Positions 1-7,729 of a DNA stretch of 64,000 bases are shown here, one piece after another (position 1 is the stretch's first letter; every line of letters begins with the position of its first letter). The notes under the pieces are model-generated. The model saw nothing but the letters and a program-made list of their open reading frames with translations. It ran no database searches and had not been told where the DNA came from. A program made the translations under genes and the position numbers. The stretch spans positions 46,678-110,677 of the IMG/VR virus record IMGVR_UViG_3300023179_000038, one strand, 5' to 3'. This DNA is from a virus.

Positions 1-880
1 ATAAATATTTAGAATCATAAACATATCCACAGCCCCATCGATGTTGTAATGGTGTCTTCCAATTCCAACCAAAATCCATTGCTATTGCTTCACTATATGG
101 TTGTATTTTTTTCATATCCATAAAAAATGCTATTGCCGAATCGCAAGGAAGAGAATCTTGTGTATTTACCCACTCTGCATTGTAGTGCTTACCAATAAAC
201 ATTCTTTTAAATCCAGTTGAATCAATTAAAAAATCACACAAGATAGTCTCTCCGTTAGCAATGACATACTCTATCTCATTATTTATATTTGTTGAAAATG
301 AATCAACTACTGCATCAACTACCCTAATGCCACGCAAAACAGCATATTTGTTAAAAAACTGTACTAATTTTTTTGCATCAATATGCCAAGAATGAGCATC
401 AGGAATAACATTACCATATTCGTTTATAACTGTTTGTAAATTAATTTTATCTAAGTTTGTATCTCTATCTATTGCATATGCAATGGTTGATGCAAAATCT
501 TTCCTACTATCTATCTTAAACTGTTTATAATTATAATTTTCTAGAGTTTGTTTTGTCTTAGCCAAATGTTTAAAATATGATAGTGTCGATGTGTCTGTGT
601 AATCACAGAATGGATGAAAATATTTTTCTTTGTCTTTTCCCCAACCAACAAACATTAATCCATTTTTTACAGTTGCCCCAGTGTATTTAACAAACTCCTC
701 AATTGGCAAATCAAGTTTTTTTAATGTCTGGGCAAACACTGGAGTAGTTCCTTCTCCTGCTCCAAGAATACCAATTTTGCTGCTGTCAATAAGTGTGATA
801 TTCCATTCTGGATGTTTATGCTGAATCTGCAAAGCACTCATGTACCCTGCAGACCCACCACCGACAACAACTATTTTCAT
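1..880 (-). CDS. Flavin-dependent (tryptophan-type) halogenase, 3' end cut by window edge
   Basis: The first 293 residues read leftward from ATG at 880. Seen: an N-terminal Rossmann FAD motif GGGSAG (residues 7-12), a GAGEGT motif near 40-45, a lysine (K72) in the setting of the catalytic Lys of PrnA-type halogenases, and GWNWKTPLQHRWG near the visible end, a variant of the family GWxWxIP motif. Known: these enzymes use FADH2, oxygen and halide to make a hypohalous species that halogenates an aromatic substrate; a cyanophage halogenase (VirX1) is described. The catalytic Glu region lies beyond the window. The start overlaps the stop of the AhpD-like gene (TAATG), so the pair is translationally coupled. 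Substrate cannot be inferred. Confidence 0.88.
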   Translation of the reverse strand, partial: MKIVVVGGGSAGYMSALQIQHKHPEWNITLIDSSKIGILGAGEGTTPVFAQTLKKLDLPIEEFVKYTGATVKNGLMFVGWGKDKEKYFHPFCDYTDTSTLSYFKHLAKTKQTLENYNYKQFKIDSRKDFASTIAYAIDRDTNLDKINLQTVINEYGNVIPDAHSWHIDAKKLVQFFNKYAVLRGIRVVDAVVDSFSTNINNEIEYVIANGETILCDFLIDSTGFKRMFIGKHYNAEWVNTQDSLPCDSAIAFFMDMKKIQPYSEAIAMDFGWNWKTPLQHRWGCGYVYDSKYL

Positions 881-1407
881 TATTGATTAAAACCTCTTCT
901 ATCGTACCCAAATCTATTTATCATCTCAGCGGACTCTGCCCATGTATCAGAATTTTCTTCTACTCCGTGACCTTCTACAATTCTGTTAAACATATTAAAT
1001 GCTGCACAAACAACTATTGCTTCTTTTAACTGATATTCAGAAAATCCAGAATTTAGAACTGCTTCAACATGTGTGCTATTCAGGCTTGATGGCGCAATGG
1101 TCAAAATTTTTACATAATCTAAAATACTCTTTAATTTATTTTCTTCATAGTTTCCACTGACTACATCTTCTAACTCTTTTTCGTCTGCACCAACTGAAAT
1201 TGCAAACATTTTGTGCGATCCAGTACAAAACTTACATGAGTTTAATGATGATGTAAATGCTGCAATCAACTCTCTATCTTTTGGATCTAAATGTCCAGGC
1301 TCTCTTAGTATTTCCTGTGCAAAAGAAAGTAATGGCATAAACTTGTTTGGCTGTTGCATAAATACATCTGATATGGTTTGTCCGCTTGGAACTGATTGCA
1401 ATAACAT
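880..1407 (-). CDS. AhpD-like / carboxymuconolactone decarboxylase family peroxidase
   Basis: 175 aa. Seen: CKFCTGSH with Cys58, Cys61 and His65, preceded by Glu46. The E-x11-C-x2-C-x3-H spacing equals the proton-relay set of AhpD (Glu118, Cys130, Cys133, His137 in the mycobacterial enzyme). Length and all-helical composition suit a peroxidase-related single CMD domain. Known family role: thiol-dependent peroxide reduction. Its TAA overlaps the ATG of the halogenase, which suggests a joint role such as detoxifying peroxide from flavin chemistry; that is inference. It directly follows primase with no gap. Confidence 0.85.
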   Translation of the reverse strand: MLLQSVPSGQTISDVFMQQPNKFMPLLSFAQEILREPGHLDPKDRELIAAFTSSLNSCKFCTGSHKMFAISVGADEKELEDVVSGNYEENKLKSILDYVKILTIAPSSLNSTHVEAVLNSGFSEYQLKEAIVVCAAFNMFNRIVEGHGVEENSDTWAESAEMINRFGYDRRGFNQ

Positions 1408-2355
1408 TTATTTTCCTATCATTAGTTGTATTGAATCTGAAAAGTTTGAACTTAGTTTAGCAATATCAGAATCGTCCATATCACCAATATCCTTGTACTT
1501 GCTATCCAGGTTTATTACAGAAACTCTTGACCCAAGTTTTTCAATAATTTTTGTCTTCATATTTCCACCTGCCTCGTCGTTGTCTGCAATAACAATTATA
1601 TCATTAAAGTATTTTTTTAATAACTCTACCTGACTATTAGATACATTTGCCCCAAGAGTTGCAACCGCTATAAATCCTACTTGATCAAGTCTTATTGCAT
1701 CAAATGACGACTCTACCACGTATACCCTATCTGCAGTCTTAACTCTATGCAGATTAAAAAGAGTTTTACTTTTTGGTAGTCCTGGCGTATTTTTAAATTG
1801 TTTTCCTTCAATAGACCTACCAACAAATCCAATTGGCATGCCGTCTGGACTATGAACTGGTATAGTAATCATATCTTGTTTTTCAGAATATCCTATAATA
1901 AACTTATTTTTAGAATAATTATTTATTTTTCTATGAGAAAGATATTCATTTGCCCTTTTAGAAGAAATCAAATTATTATTTAATTTTTTAATTATTGAAT
2001 CATCAAACTCAATAAATTCTGTTTTTGTTATTAATTTTTTATTTATATCTTTTTCAAAGTTGTTTTCTGTTTGTTTATTTTTAATAAATCTAATTGATTC
2101 AAAATATGTTTTTCCAGATACGTACATTATTAATTCAATAATGTCTACAGTGTGATGACAGGAAAAACAAAAAAATCTACCAGTATTTTTATCTACTTCT
2201 CCAGCAGGAGTTCTATTATTAGAATGAAATGGACAAAATATTATGTAATGAGAATCTACCTCAGACTCAATATTTATTCCTGAATCTGAGAGTACTCTTT
2301 CAATTTGTTCTTTTGAATAGGTATCGGTTTTGATCCATCGACTCCTAGTATCCAC
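1408..2355 (-). CDS. DnaG-like DNA primase (CHC2 zinc finger + TOPRIM)
   Basis: 315 aa. Seen: CHC2-type zinc site CPFH (Cys41, His44) and CFSC (Cys63, Cys66); TOPRIM signatures YVVESSFDA with the acidic Glu and IVIADNDEAGG with the Asp pair. It synthesises RNA primers at the phage fork with the helicase encoded upstream. The start is GTG at 2355, because no other ATG, GTG or TTG occurs before the zinc site; this makes an 82-base overlap with the upstream gene. It is shorter than bacterial DnaG and lacks the C-terminal helicase-interaction region. Confidence 0.92.
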   Translation of the reverse strand: MDTRSRWIKTDTYSKEQIERVLSDSGINIESEVDSHYIIFCPFHSNNRTPAGEVDKNTGRFFCFSCHHTVDIIELIMYVSGKTYFESIRFIKNKQTENNFEKDINKKLITKTEFIEFDDSIIKKLNNNLISSKRANEYLSHRKINNYSKNKFIIGYSEKQDMITIPVHSPDGMPIGFVGRSIEGKQFKNTPGLPKSKTLFNLHRVKTADRVYVVESSFDAIRLDQVGFIAVATLGANVSNSQVELLKKYFNDIIVIADNDEAGGNMKTKIIEKLGSRVSVINLDSKYKDIGDMDDSDIAKLSSNFSDSIQLMIGK

Positions 2356-2600
2356 TCAGCGCTCTTCTTTCCTGTATATACTCCATAAACTGTTAAACAA
2401 AAATTAAATATTTGCTTTGATTCATTATATTGTACTGTAAAATCTGGTTCAATGTCAAGTCTTGGAACATATCCAAAAGCCCTCATCTCTAAAATTAAAA
2501 ATCTAATATATTCTTGTTTTAATCTACTAATTGCAGATTCATCGTAAATAGAGCCATCTAGGCTGAATGACTTTATCTTTTTGTGATGATAAGTTTTCAC
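2274..2600 (-). CDS. Hypothetical protein in replication operon
   Basis: 108 aa, not recognised. Basic N-terminus (KTYHHKKIK), mixed alpha/beta composition, no membrane segment. The start is GTG at 2600, 7 bases downstream of a TATAAT box, so it may be leaderless. Its 3' end overlaps the 5' end of the primase gene, and it lies between helicase and primase, so a replication accessory role is possible but unproven. Confidence 0.7.
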   Translation of the reverse strand: MKTYHHKKIKSFSLDGSIYDESAISRLKQEYIRFLILEMRAFGYVPRLDIEPDFTVQYNESKQIFNFCLTVYGVYTGKKSAEWILGVDGSKPIPIQKNKLKEYSQIQE

Positions 2601-2607
2601 AAAACAT

Positions 2608-2613
2608 ATTATA
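2608..2613 (-). promoter_or_regulatory. -10 box TATAAT, 7 bases before GTG start
   Basis: Perfect TATAAT on the minus strand with 7 bases to the GTG at 2600. No Shine-Dalgarno fits in between. The -35 region is poor. Consistent with a leaderless start. Confidence 0.45.
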
Positions 2614-2623
2614 ACTAACTATA

Positions 2624-3841
2624 TTAATTTTCATAATCTTTGTATCTATAGTATCCTTTGTCAAAATCTACCTGCACTAAAAAGTCTCCCATAAAGCCGT
2701 TCCTGTTTTTTCTGAATACACACTCAATAATATCACTATTGGTTGCACGACCCAAAGCCATAACCCAGTCAGCATCATATGCAATCTGTCTGGACCAAGC
2801 AGTTTGTCCAAGTGTTGGGGCAGTGCTTAGATCTTTTACATCATCAGGAGTTGCAGAAGAAATTGCAATTATAGGAACCTCTTCACTAATAGCCATCAGT
2901 TTAAGTTCTCTTGAAAGATTTTTCATTCTTACAGTTTCATTATCTGATTTTTGATTTGGAGCCATAAGTTGTAAATAATCAACAATCACAAAATCTGGTT
3001 TGTATTGATTTATTTTTCCACGAATAACTGATGGACTTACTTCTCCACCACTATCATTTGAAATTATATGAAATTCTGGCTTTCCTGATAATTTATTTTT
3101 ATGCCAATTTTTTAGCATGTCTAATTCTATTTCGCCATTACTTAATTTTCTATGAGACCAAAGCCCCTCACCCATAATTGCAAATACACGATTACGAACT
3201 TCAGTTTCAGACATTTCAAGACTTATCACCATTGGGGTTTTACCCTGCTTCCAGGCTTGTACAGCAAAGTAAAGAGCCAGCCAAGATTTTCCAATACCTG
3301 GATATGCTAAAAACACTCCAAGTTGTCCTGCAGTTATTCCAGATGGGAGATAGTTGTCAAATCCTGGTAATCCAGTTTTAATACCAAATTGACCATTCAT
3401 CTTTTGTTGTTTAATATTTTCAAAATATGCTATAGCAGATTCTAGATCTGTGGCATCAATATCACGAATTGCAGAAACATTTTTCTTTAATTCAGATGTC
3501 TTTGTAATTAATGAAGTTAATGCGTTAGCACTATTTCCTAACTGAACTTCACTTGCTGCAGATCGCAAAATATTCTTTAAACTATCATTTAAATATTCTG
3601 ATTGTAATTCTTGAAGGTGATGCTTTGTTGCCCCAACTTCATCTATTAAGATAAAGTCTTTAAATTTTTCTGAAACTAAGGATGGTGGAGGAACAGATCC
3701 GTTATTATTAAAATATAAATTGATAAAATTCCATATATCGTTATGAGTGTGAAGCATGCTCTCTATATTAGATTGCAACAAAACGCCAATTTGTTTATCT
3801 TTTAATACCGCCGAAATTAATCTTGCCTCTACGTTATTCAT
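2624..3841 (-). CDS. DnaB-type replicative helicase
   Basis: 405 aa from ATG at 3841 (a TTG codon lies directly upstream). Seen: small N-terminal helical domain, then a RecA-like SF4 core with Walker A YPGIGKSW (about 180-187), ISLEMSE motif (about 207-213), Walker B FVIVDYLQLM (about 284-293) and a C-terminal arginine-containing AYDADWVMALGR segment. Known: hexameric 5'-3' helicase at the replication fork, partner of DnaG primase, here two genes downstream. The start overlaps the upstream small gene by 8 bases. Confidence 0.93.
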   Translation of the reverse strand: MNNVEARLISAVLKDKQIGVLLQSNIESMLHTHNDIWNFINLYFNNNGSVPPPSLVSEKFKDFILIDEVGATKHHLQELQSEYLNDSLKNILRSAASEVQLGNSANALTSLITKTSELKKNVSAIRDIDATDLESAIAYFENIKQQKMNGQFGIKTGLPGFDNYLPSGITAGQLGVFLAYPGIGKSWLALYFAVQAWKQGKTPMVISLEMSETEVRNRVFAIMGEGLWSHRKLSNGEIELDMLKNWHKNKLSGKPEFHIISNDSGGEVSPSVIRGKINQYKPDFVIVDYLQLMAPNQKSDNETVRMKNLSRELKLMAISEEVPIIAISSATPDDVKDLSTAPTLGQTAWSRQIAYDADWVMALGRATNSDIIECVFRKNRNGFMGDFLVQVDFDKGYYRYKDYEN

Positions 3842-4142
3842 CAATCCACTTCTTTGCTAGTTTTCTACGTTGTAGTCTTTCTTCAATATCCTGCTCTACT
3901 TCTATTTTTGCCTGAAATATTCTCTCTGTATTGTATGAAAAGTAATTCCAAGATGGGTTGCTAGAAACAGAAAAATAATAATCAAGTAAGTCATAACAAG
4001 TTTCCAATCCATAAGATTCAATTATAGCATCTGAAGACCACTGCTCTGCATTAATATTAAATAAATTTTTAGTATTATATCTTTGAAAATGAAGTTTATT
4101 ATAACGACTAAGCAAAGACATTCTATCCTTGCGGGTAGCCAT
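3834..4142 (-). CDS. Hypothetical protein upstream of helicase
   Basis: 102 aa, not recognised. Rich in aromatic residues and Arg/Lys with a charged helical C-terminus (EVEQDIEERLQRRKLAKK). Overlaps the helicase start. A helicase-loader role would suit the position, but no loader motif or Walker motif is visible. Confidence 0.75.
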   Translation of the reverse strand: MATRKDRMSLLSRYNKLHFQRYNTKNLFNINAEQWSSDAIIESYGLETCYDLLDYYFSVSSNPSWNYFSYNTERIFQAKIEVEQDIEERLQRRKLAKKWIDE

Positions 4143-4354
4143 TATTTTTCTTCTATCTCATACTTTGCTTCTTGAATTTTAGTTGTTAACTTATCTTCAA
4201 CAAACTTATAAACTCGTTCAAAAGCCTGATCAATGTTTTCTCCATTACGTCTAGAGTCAACAATCCCTAAATCAATTCTTAATGATTGAAAGTTTCCTAA
4301 ATTAAGCGTATATCCCAATGTTATATTAATTTTTGTATTTTCATTTTCTGTCAT
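4142..4354 (-). CDS. Small conserved-looking phage protein of unknown function
   Basis: 70 aa. The start was set at ATG 4354 because GGAGG lies 5 bases upstream (4360-4364); the longer frame from 4399 would begin inside the promoter. The core TLNLGNFQSLRIDLGI looks like a beta-strand pair followed by a helix (FERVYKFVEDKL). Function unknown. ATG/TAA overlap with the downstream gene. Confidence 0.75.
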   Translation of the reverse strand: MTENENTKINITLGYTLNLGNFQSLRIDLGIVDSRRNGENIDQAFERVYKFVEDKLTTKIQEAKYEIEEK

Positions 4355-4370
4355 TTTATCCTCCACTAAT

Positions 4371-4399
4371 AGAATATCATTATTCATGATATATGTCAA
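4371..4399 (-). promoter_or_regulatory. SigmaA-type promoter TTGACA-N17-TATTCT
   Basis: Minus-strand TTGACA (4394-4399) and TATTCT (4371-4376) with an optimal 17-base spacer. Predicted transcription start is near 4364, immediately before the GGAGG of the gene at 4354. It would drive the helicase/primase/halogenase operon. Confidence 0.55.
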
Positions 4400-4411
4400 A
4401 CATTTTTATAA

Positions 4412-4954
4412 TTATAAACTTTCTGCCCAAATTGGTATAAACCTTCCATCTTCCGTTTTTGTATATGTAATCATACCATCCCCCATTCTTCTTGTCAACT
4501 CAGCCCTACTTGGAGTTATATCGTTAGTAATTAATTTATCGGCTCTTGGACGACCAATATGATACGTTGCTAAGATATCTCTAATTTCAAATACTTGTGA
4601 TTCAGAATAATACGACCTAACCTGCCAGCCAGTTTTTCCCCCAACCTGAGAGCCAGTTGGAAATGGAATTATTCTTCGTTTCATAAGGGATGGCATATAC
4701 TTTTTGTGTCGATTTATCAAATCAGCAGTTTGTCCCACAGTGTATGCTCTTTCTCTATTTCTTTTAAAATCTGAAATAAGACAACTTTCAATTCTATCCT
4801 TATTAATATTATAAAGAGAAATAATATTATTTGATCTATTTATATGATGTATCCTAACCAAATCTTTATTTAAAAACCAAACTTTTTTATTTCCAGGAAT
4901 TACAGGTAGGACATTGTAATCTTCGCTCGAAACTTTTCCTTTTCTAGTAGCCAT
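4412..4954 (-). CDS. MerR/excisionase-like winged helix DNA-binding protein
   Basis: 180 aa. Seen: residues about 70-130 hold YTVGQTADLINRHKKYM..., a MerR/Xis-type helix-turn-helix, and a second helix YYSESQVFEIRDIL as in winged MerR-like regulators that read a position within a basic wing (MKRRIIPFPTG). The N-terminal about 65 residues form another, unrecognised domain. Likely a regulator or replication accessory protein; target unknown. Starts 55 bases inside the 3' end of the upstream gene. Confidence 0.75.
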   Translation of the reverse strand: MATRKGKVSSEDYNVLPVIPGNKKVWFLNKDLVRIHHINRSNNIISLYNINKDRIESCLISDFKRNRERAYTVGQTADLINRHKKYMPSLMKRRIIPFPTGSQVGGKTGWQVRSYYSESQVFEIRDILATYHIGRPRADKLITNDITPSRAELTRRMGDGMITYTKTEDGRFIPIWAESL

Positions 4955-5091
4955 TGTCCTTCTGTCGATTCGTTAGGTGGATGAAAAAATCTTCTAGATC
5001 CACAATATAAACAGTAAATTTCAATATGCTCTACTGTAGTGTATTGCCGATCTATAAACATTTTTTTTTTACATTTTTTACATAAAATCAT
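4900..5091 (-). CDS. Small zinc-ribbon protein
   Basis: 63 aa with two CxxC knuckles, CKKC (4-7) and CLYC (27-30), separated by about 19 residues, the layout of a zinc ribbon. Start overlaps the stop of the upstream virion gene (TAATG). Could bind nucleic acid or protein; function unknown. It forms part of an unusual set of zinc-ribbon microproteins in this genome. Confidence 0.75.
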   Translation of the reverse strand: MILCKKCKKKMFIDRQYTTVEHIEIYCLYCGSRRFFHPPNESTEGQWLLEKEKFRAKITMSYL

Positions 5092-5534
5092 TAGTTTGGT
5101 ACACCAACAACTATTAAATTTACAGCAACAGAAACATCTCCAGTATTGTTAAATCTAATTACACCCTCTACCTTTGAAGTTGTTATTGATTTTAAAACAA
5201 CTGTAACATCTTTACCAGCATCAGTACCGCCAACGTTTATTGGTGTAGCAGTTACTACTGGCGTATACTTAAAATCTGTCGGAAAGTCATAAGTAAATGG
5301 AGATTCTTGTCCTTTTGTTCTTGTTGAACTAATTACAACATCTATATATCCGCCAATAATTCTAGCCTCTGAAGCCTTAAGATTTTGACGTCCAATTCCT
5401 GGAGCATCAACAGAAACATACTTATTATTTGAAAAAGATGTTTGAGACGATATATCGTTAATTGCATTTGCAAGTTCGTAGATGTATGATACATCCAGTG
5501 GCTGGCCTCTTTCTGGTAACGGTATTTTTGCCAT
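5091..5534 (-). CDS. Putative virion (minor tail) protein
   Basis: 147 aa, beta-rich. The C-terminal half (YTPVVTATPIN...FNNTGDVSVAVNLIVVG) reads like a receptor-tip or baseplate-type beta-sandwich of tail proteins. Last gene of the tail module; tail origin inferred from position and composition. Confidence 0.65.
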   Translation of the reverse strand: MAKIPLPERGQPLDVSYIYELANAINDISSQTSFSNNKYVSVDAPGIGRQNLKASEARIIGGYIDVVISSTRTKGQESPFTYDFPTDFKYTPVVTATPINVGGTDAGKDVTVVLKSITTSKVEGVIRFNNTGDVSVAVNLIVVGVPN

Positions 5535-5543
5535 GATTAATCT

Positions 5544-5552
5544 ATTATACCA
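5544..5552 (-). promoter_or_regulatory. Extended -10 promoter TGG-TATAAT
   Basis: Minus-strand TGGTATAAT with TATAAT at 5544-5549, 9 bases before the ATG at 5534. No Shine-Dalgarno precedes the ATG, so a leaderless or nearly leaderless mRNA is likely. Confidence 0.55.
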
Positions 5553-5987
5553 CTAAACATTTACTTGATTTGATTCAAATAATGTAGCCCCTGAAAATCT
5601 TTCCTTGGGAAAGGTTGGTACTTGTACGGCAATTCTAAAATGATTTGCCCCCTCTTTAATAATTGTTGAATAACTAGTAGTAAACACGGTAGAAACAAAT
5701 TCCCAAGGATCACTATTCCATTTAAGATAAATATCAAATTCAGACCTTATGTTATTTGATGGATTCCAAACAACATTAATCATGTCATGAGATTGTTCAA
5801 CAGCAACACGATAATCTATCGTATCTGGGCTTGATGCTGCAATTTTATAGTTTGGTGACCAATGAGAAGTTCTGTTTTTATCTTCTGTAATAACTCTATA
5901 TTTGACAATATATTCTTGATCTGTTCCATAAAATTCTGGAAGGTCTTTTTTAACTATGACTATCTTTTTAATATTTGAATCTGACAT
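5553..5987 (-). CDS. Fibronectin type III-like minor tail protein
   Basis: 144 aa. Pattern IDYRVAVEQSHDMINVVWNP...FDIYLKWNS...ANHFRIAVQVP matches the strand order of an FN3 beta-sandwich (aromatic core, Tyr/Trp spacing). FN3 modules are common in tail tips and assist surface attachment. The start overlaps the stop of the gene upstream. Confidence 0.65.
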   Translation of the reverse strand: MSDSNIKKIVIVKKDLPEFYGTDQEYIVKYRVITEDKNRTSHWSPNYKIAASSPDTIDYRVAVEQSHDMINVVWNPSNNIRSEFDIYLKWNSDPWEFVSTVFTTSYSTIIKEGANHFRIAVQVPTFPKERFSGATLFESNQVNV

Positions 5988-7126
5988 TATTGAACATCCA
6001 AAGCAAACCTAAACTCAATATAGTTTGTTGTGTTTGCAGATTTAATAATAGTTTCGGCATTGTTATTTTTAATAACGGAATACCCAGTTAAACCATATAA
6101 AGGATTATTTGTGCTATTATTTTCTAATCTAATAGCATCTAAACATACATAAAAATTATCTGTTGGAGAACCATTATCAGTTATACAAGCATAAATCTTT
6201 ACAACATCAACGCTGCTCCAAGTAAATCCAGTGCTTTTATAAAGTTCTTGTAACTGTTTTGTTGCAACAACATATCTACTATTTGAAAAATTGTGTTGAT
6301 TTGTATCTGTTCCATTATTAAGATTAACTTCAAACCTTGCCCATTGCCCATTAGGATCATTATGAATATCAGATGATGCAAATTCTAGCATAATTCTTAC
6401 ATTGTCTGGAACCGCAGTTGAACTTCCATTTTTATTTATTACTGTAAAAGAAAGCCTGATGTCATCTGTTGGAGAATTTCTATTAAAATCTAATATCGCT
6501 CCAGTTAAATGAATGTGTTCAGAATTTTGACCAACAACAATATGGTTATTAGAGTCAATTGTTAACTCAGAAGAATCTCCACTCATTACTATTGTGTTAT
6601 TAAAAAAACGACATCTTTCATATCTTTGAATTCTTTCTGTATTTGTAAAAATTCTATTATCTGAGTTTGTTTGAAATACACTGTATGGTTGATTAATAAT
6701 ATTATTGTTGTCTGATCCATCTAGCGGAGAGTAAACAATTGGAATTTCTGTTGCAGCAGTATTTGTGTGATGTTCCCAATTTTCATCTTGTGTAAATGCA
6801 TAAATAGATTTACTATCATATGCGCCAGCCTGAGAGTTTGCGCCTGCTGAAAAAACTCCGACTTCACTAATTTCATATCTTTCTTCGCTTGGTAGTTCTG
6901 CCGTTAAAACAATTTTTGATATACCATCTTCTGTTACATATCCACGAGACGTAATTGGGACACGAAACATTTCAAAATCTAACCTATCTTTGCCTGAATA
7001 GTCTCCCAGGATAGCATCAGACGTTAGTGGCTTTGCTCCACAACCAACTGCAATATAAGAGGCATATGCTGGTGCTTGACCAATCAAGTATTTTGCTAAA
7101 ATATTTTTACCAGTATTAGTTATCAT
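5987..7126 (-). CDS. Minor tail / fibre protein
   Basis: 379 aa. N-terminus (GKNILAKYLIGQAPAYASYI, then CGAKPL and SEVGVFSA motifs) is typical of tail-fibre base domains attached to a tail tip; the rest is a beta-rich, Asn/Ser-rich carbohydrate-binding-like domain ending in a sandwich (WSSVDVVKIYAC...FYVCLDAIRL). Likely part of the host-recognition tip. Confidence 0.75.
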   Translation of the reverse strand: MITNTGKNILAKYLIGQAPAYASYIAVGCGAKPLTSDAILGDYSGKDRLDFEMFRVPITSRGYVTEDGISKIVLTAELPSEERYEISEVGVFSAGANSQAGAYDSKSIYAFTQDENWEHHTNTAATEIPIVYSPLDGSDNNNIINQPYSVFQTNSDNRIFTNTERIQRYERCRFFNNTIVMSGDSSELTIDSNNHIVVGQNSEHIHLTGAILDFNRNSPTDDIRLSFTVINKNGSSTAVPDNVRIMLEFASSDIHNDPNGQWARFEVNLNNGTDTNQHNFSNSRYVVATKQLQELYKSTGFTWSSVDVVKIYACITDNGSPTDNFYVCLDAIRLENNSTNNPLYGLTGYSVIKNNNAETIIKSANTTNYIEFRFALDVQ

Positions 7127-7128
7127 TA

Positions 7129-7728
7129 TTATTCCACCTCATATATTGTACCATTATAAATTTTTCCACCTACTAAGATTTGAACCTCTATCTGCTCATC
7201 CCCTTGTAAATTTATTATATCAATAATAAGATTTCCTGTAGCCTCATCTATATACACTGTCTTACAATTTGGTCCAGTTCCGCAATTAGGTATTTTTTCT
7301 GATAGTTTTATTGGAAATTTATTAAAATATTCTTCTGATGTATTTTGAAGAGATAAAACATTTTGTGGATTATATTTAAAATATATGCTGCTAAGATTTT
7401 TAATTGGTTGATATATAACATTTTGTCCATTAATAATATCTGTTCTAGCAATATTTATTAATTCTTGACCACCAATATTTTCAAATATTAGGTCTGTCAT
7501 TAATTCAACTGGAACATCTTCTTCTGATATTATTATATCTGGTCTTGCTGTTTTTATACTTTGAGATTGTGCTGAATAATTTGTAGTTTGTCCTTGCATT
7601 CCAGAAGCAGCAAGAAGAGTTGGAGATATTGCTTGAACATTAGAATTAGCAGAGGTTGTACTAATTGATGCTGATTGATTAAATATTACATCTGGCGTTG
7701 TTGGATAATCAGAATAATTAAATACCAT
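7129..7728 (-). CDS. Minor tail protein
   Basis: 199 aa. Low-complexity Ser/Gln-rich N-terminus, then a beta-rich domain ending in short repeats of hydrophobic strands (NLIIDIINLQGDEQIEVQILVGG). Sits between two minor tail genes with 1-2 base gaps, so it belongs to the tail-tip operon. Specific role not recognisable. Confidence 0.7.
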   Translation of the reverse strand: MVFNYSDYPTTPDVIFNQSASISTTSANSNVQAISPTLLAASGMQGQTTNYSAQSQSIKTARPDIIISEEDVPVELMTDLIFENIGGQELINIARTDIINGQNVIYQPIKNLSSIYFKYNPQNVLSLQNTSEEYFNKFPIKLSEKIPNCGTGPNCKTVYIDEATGNLIIDIINLQGDEQIEVQILVGGKIYNGTIYEVE

Positions 7729-7729
7729 C

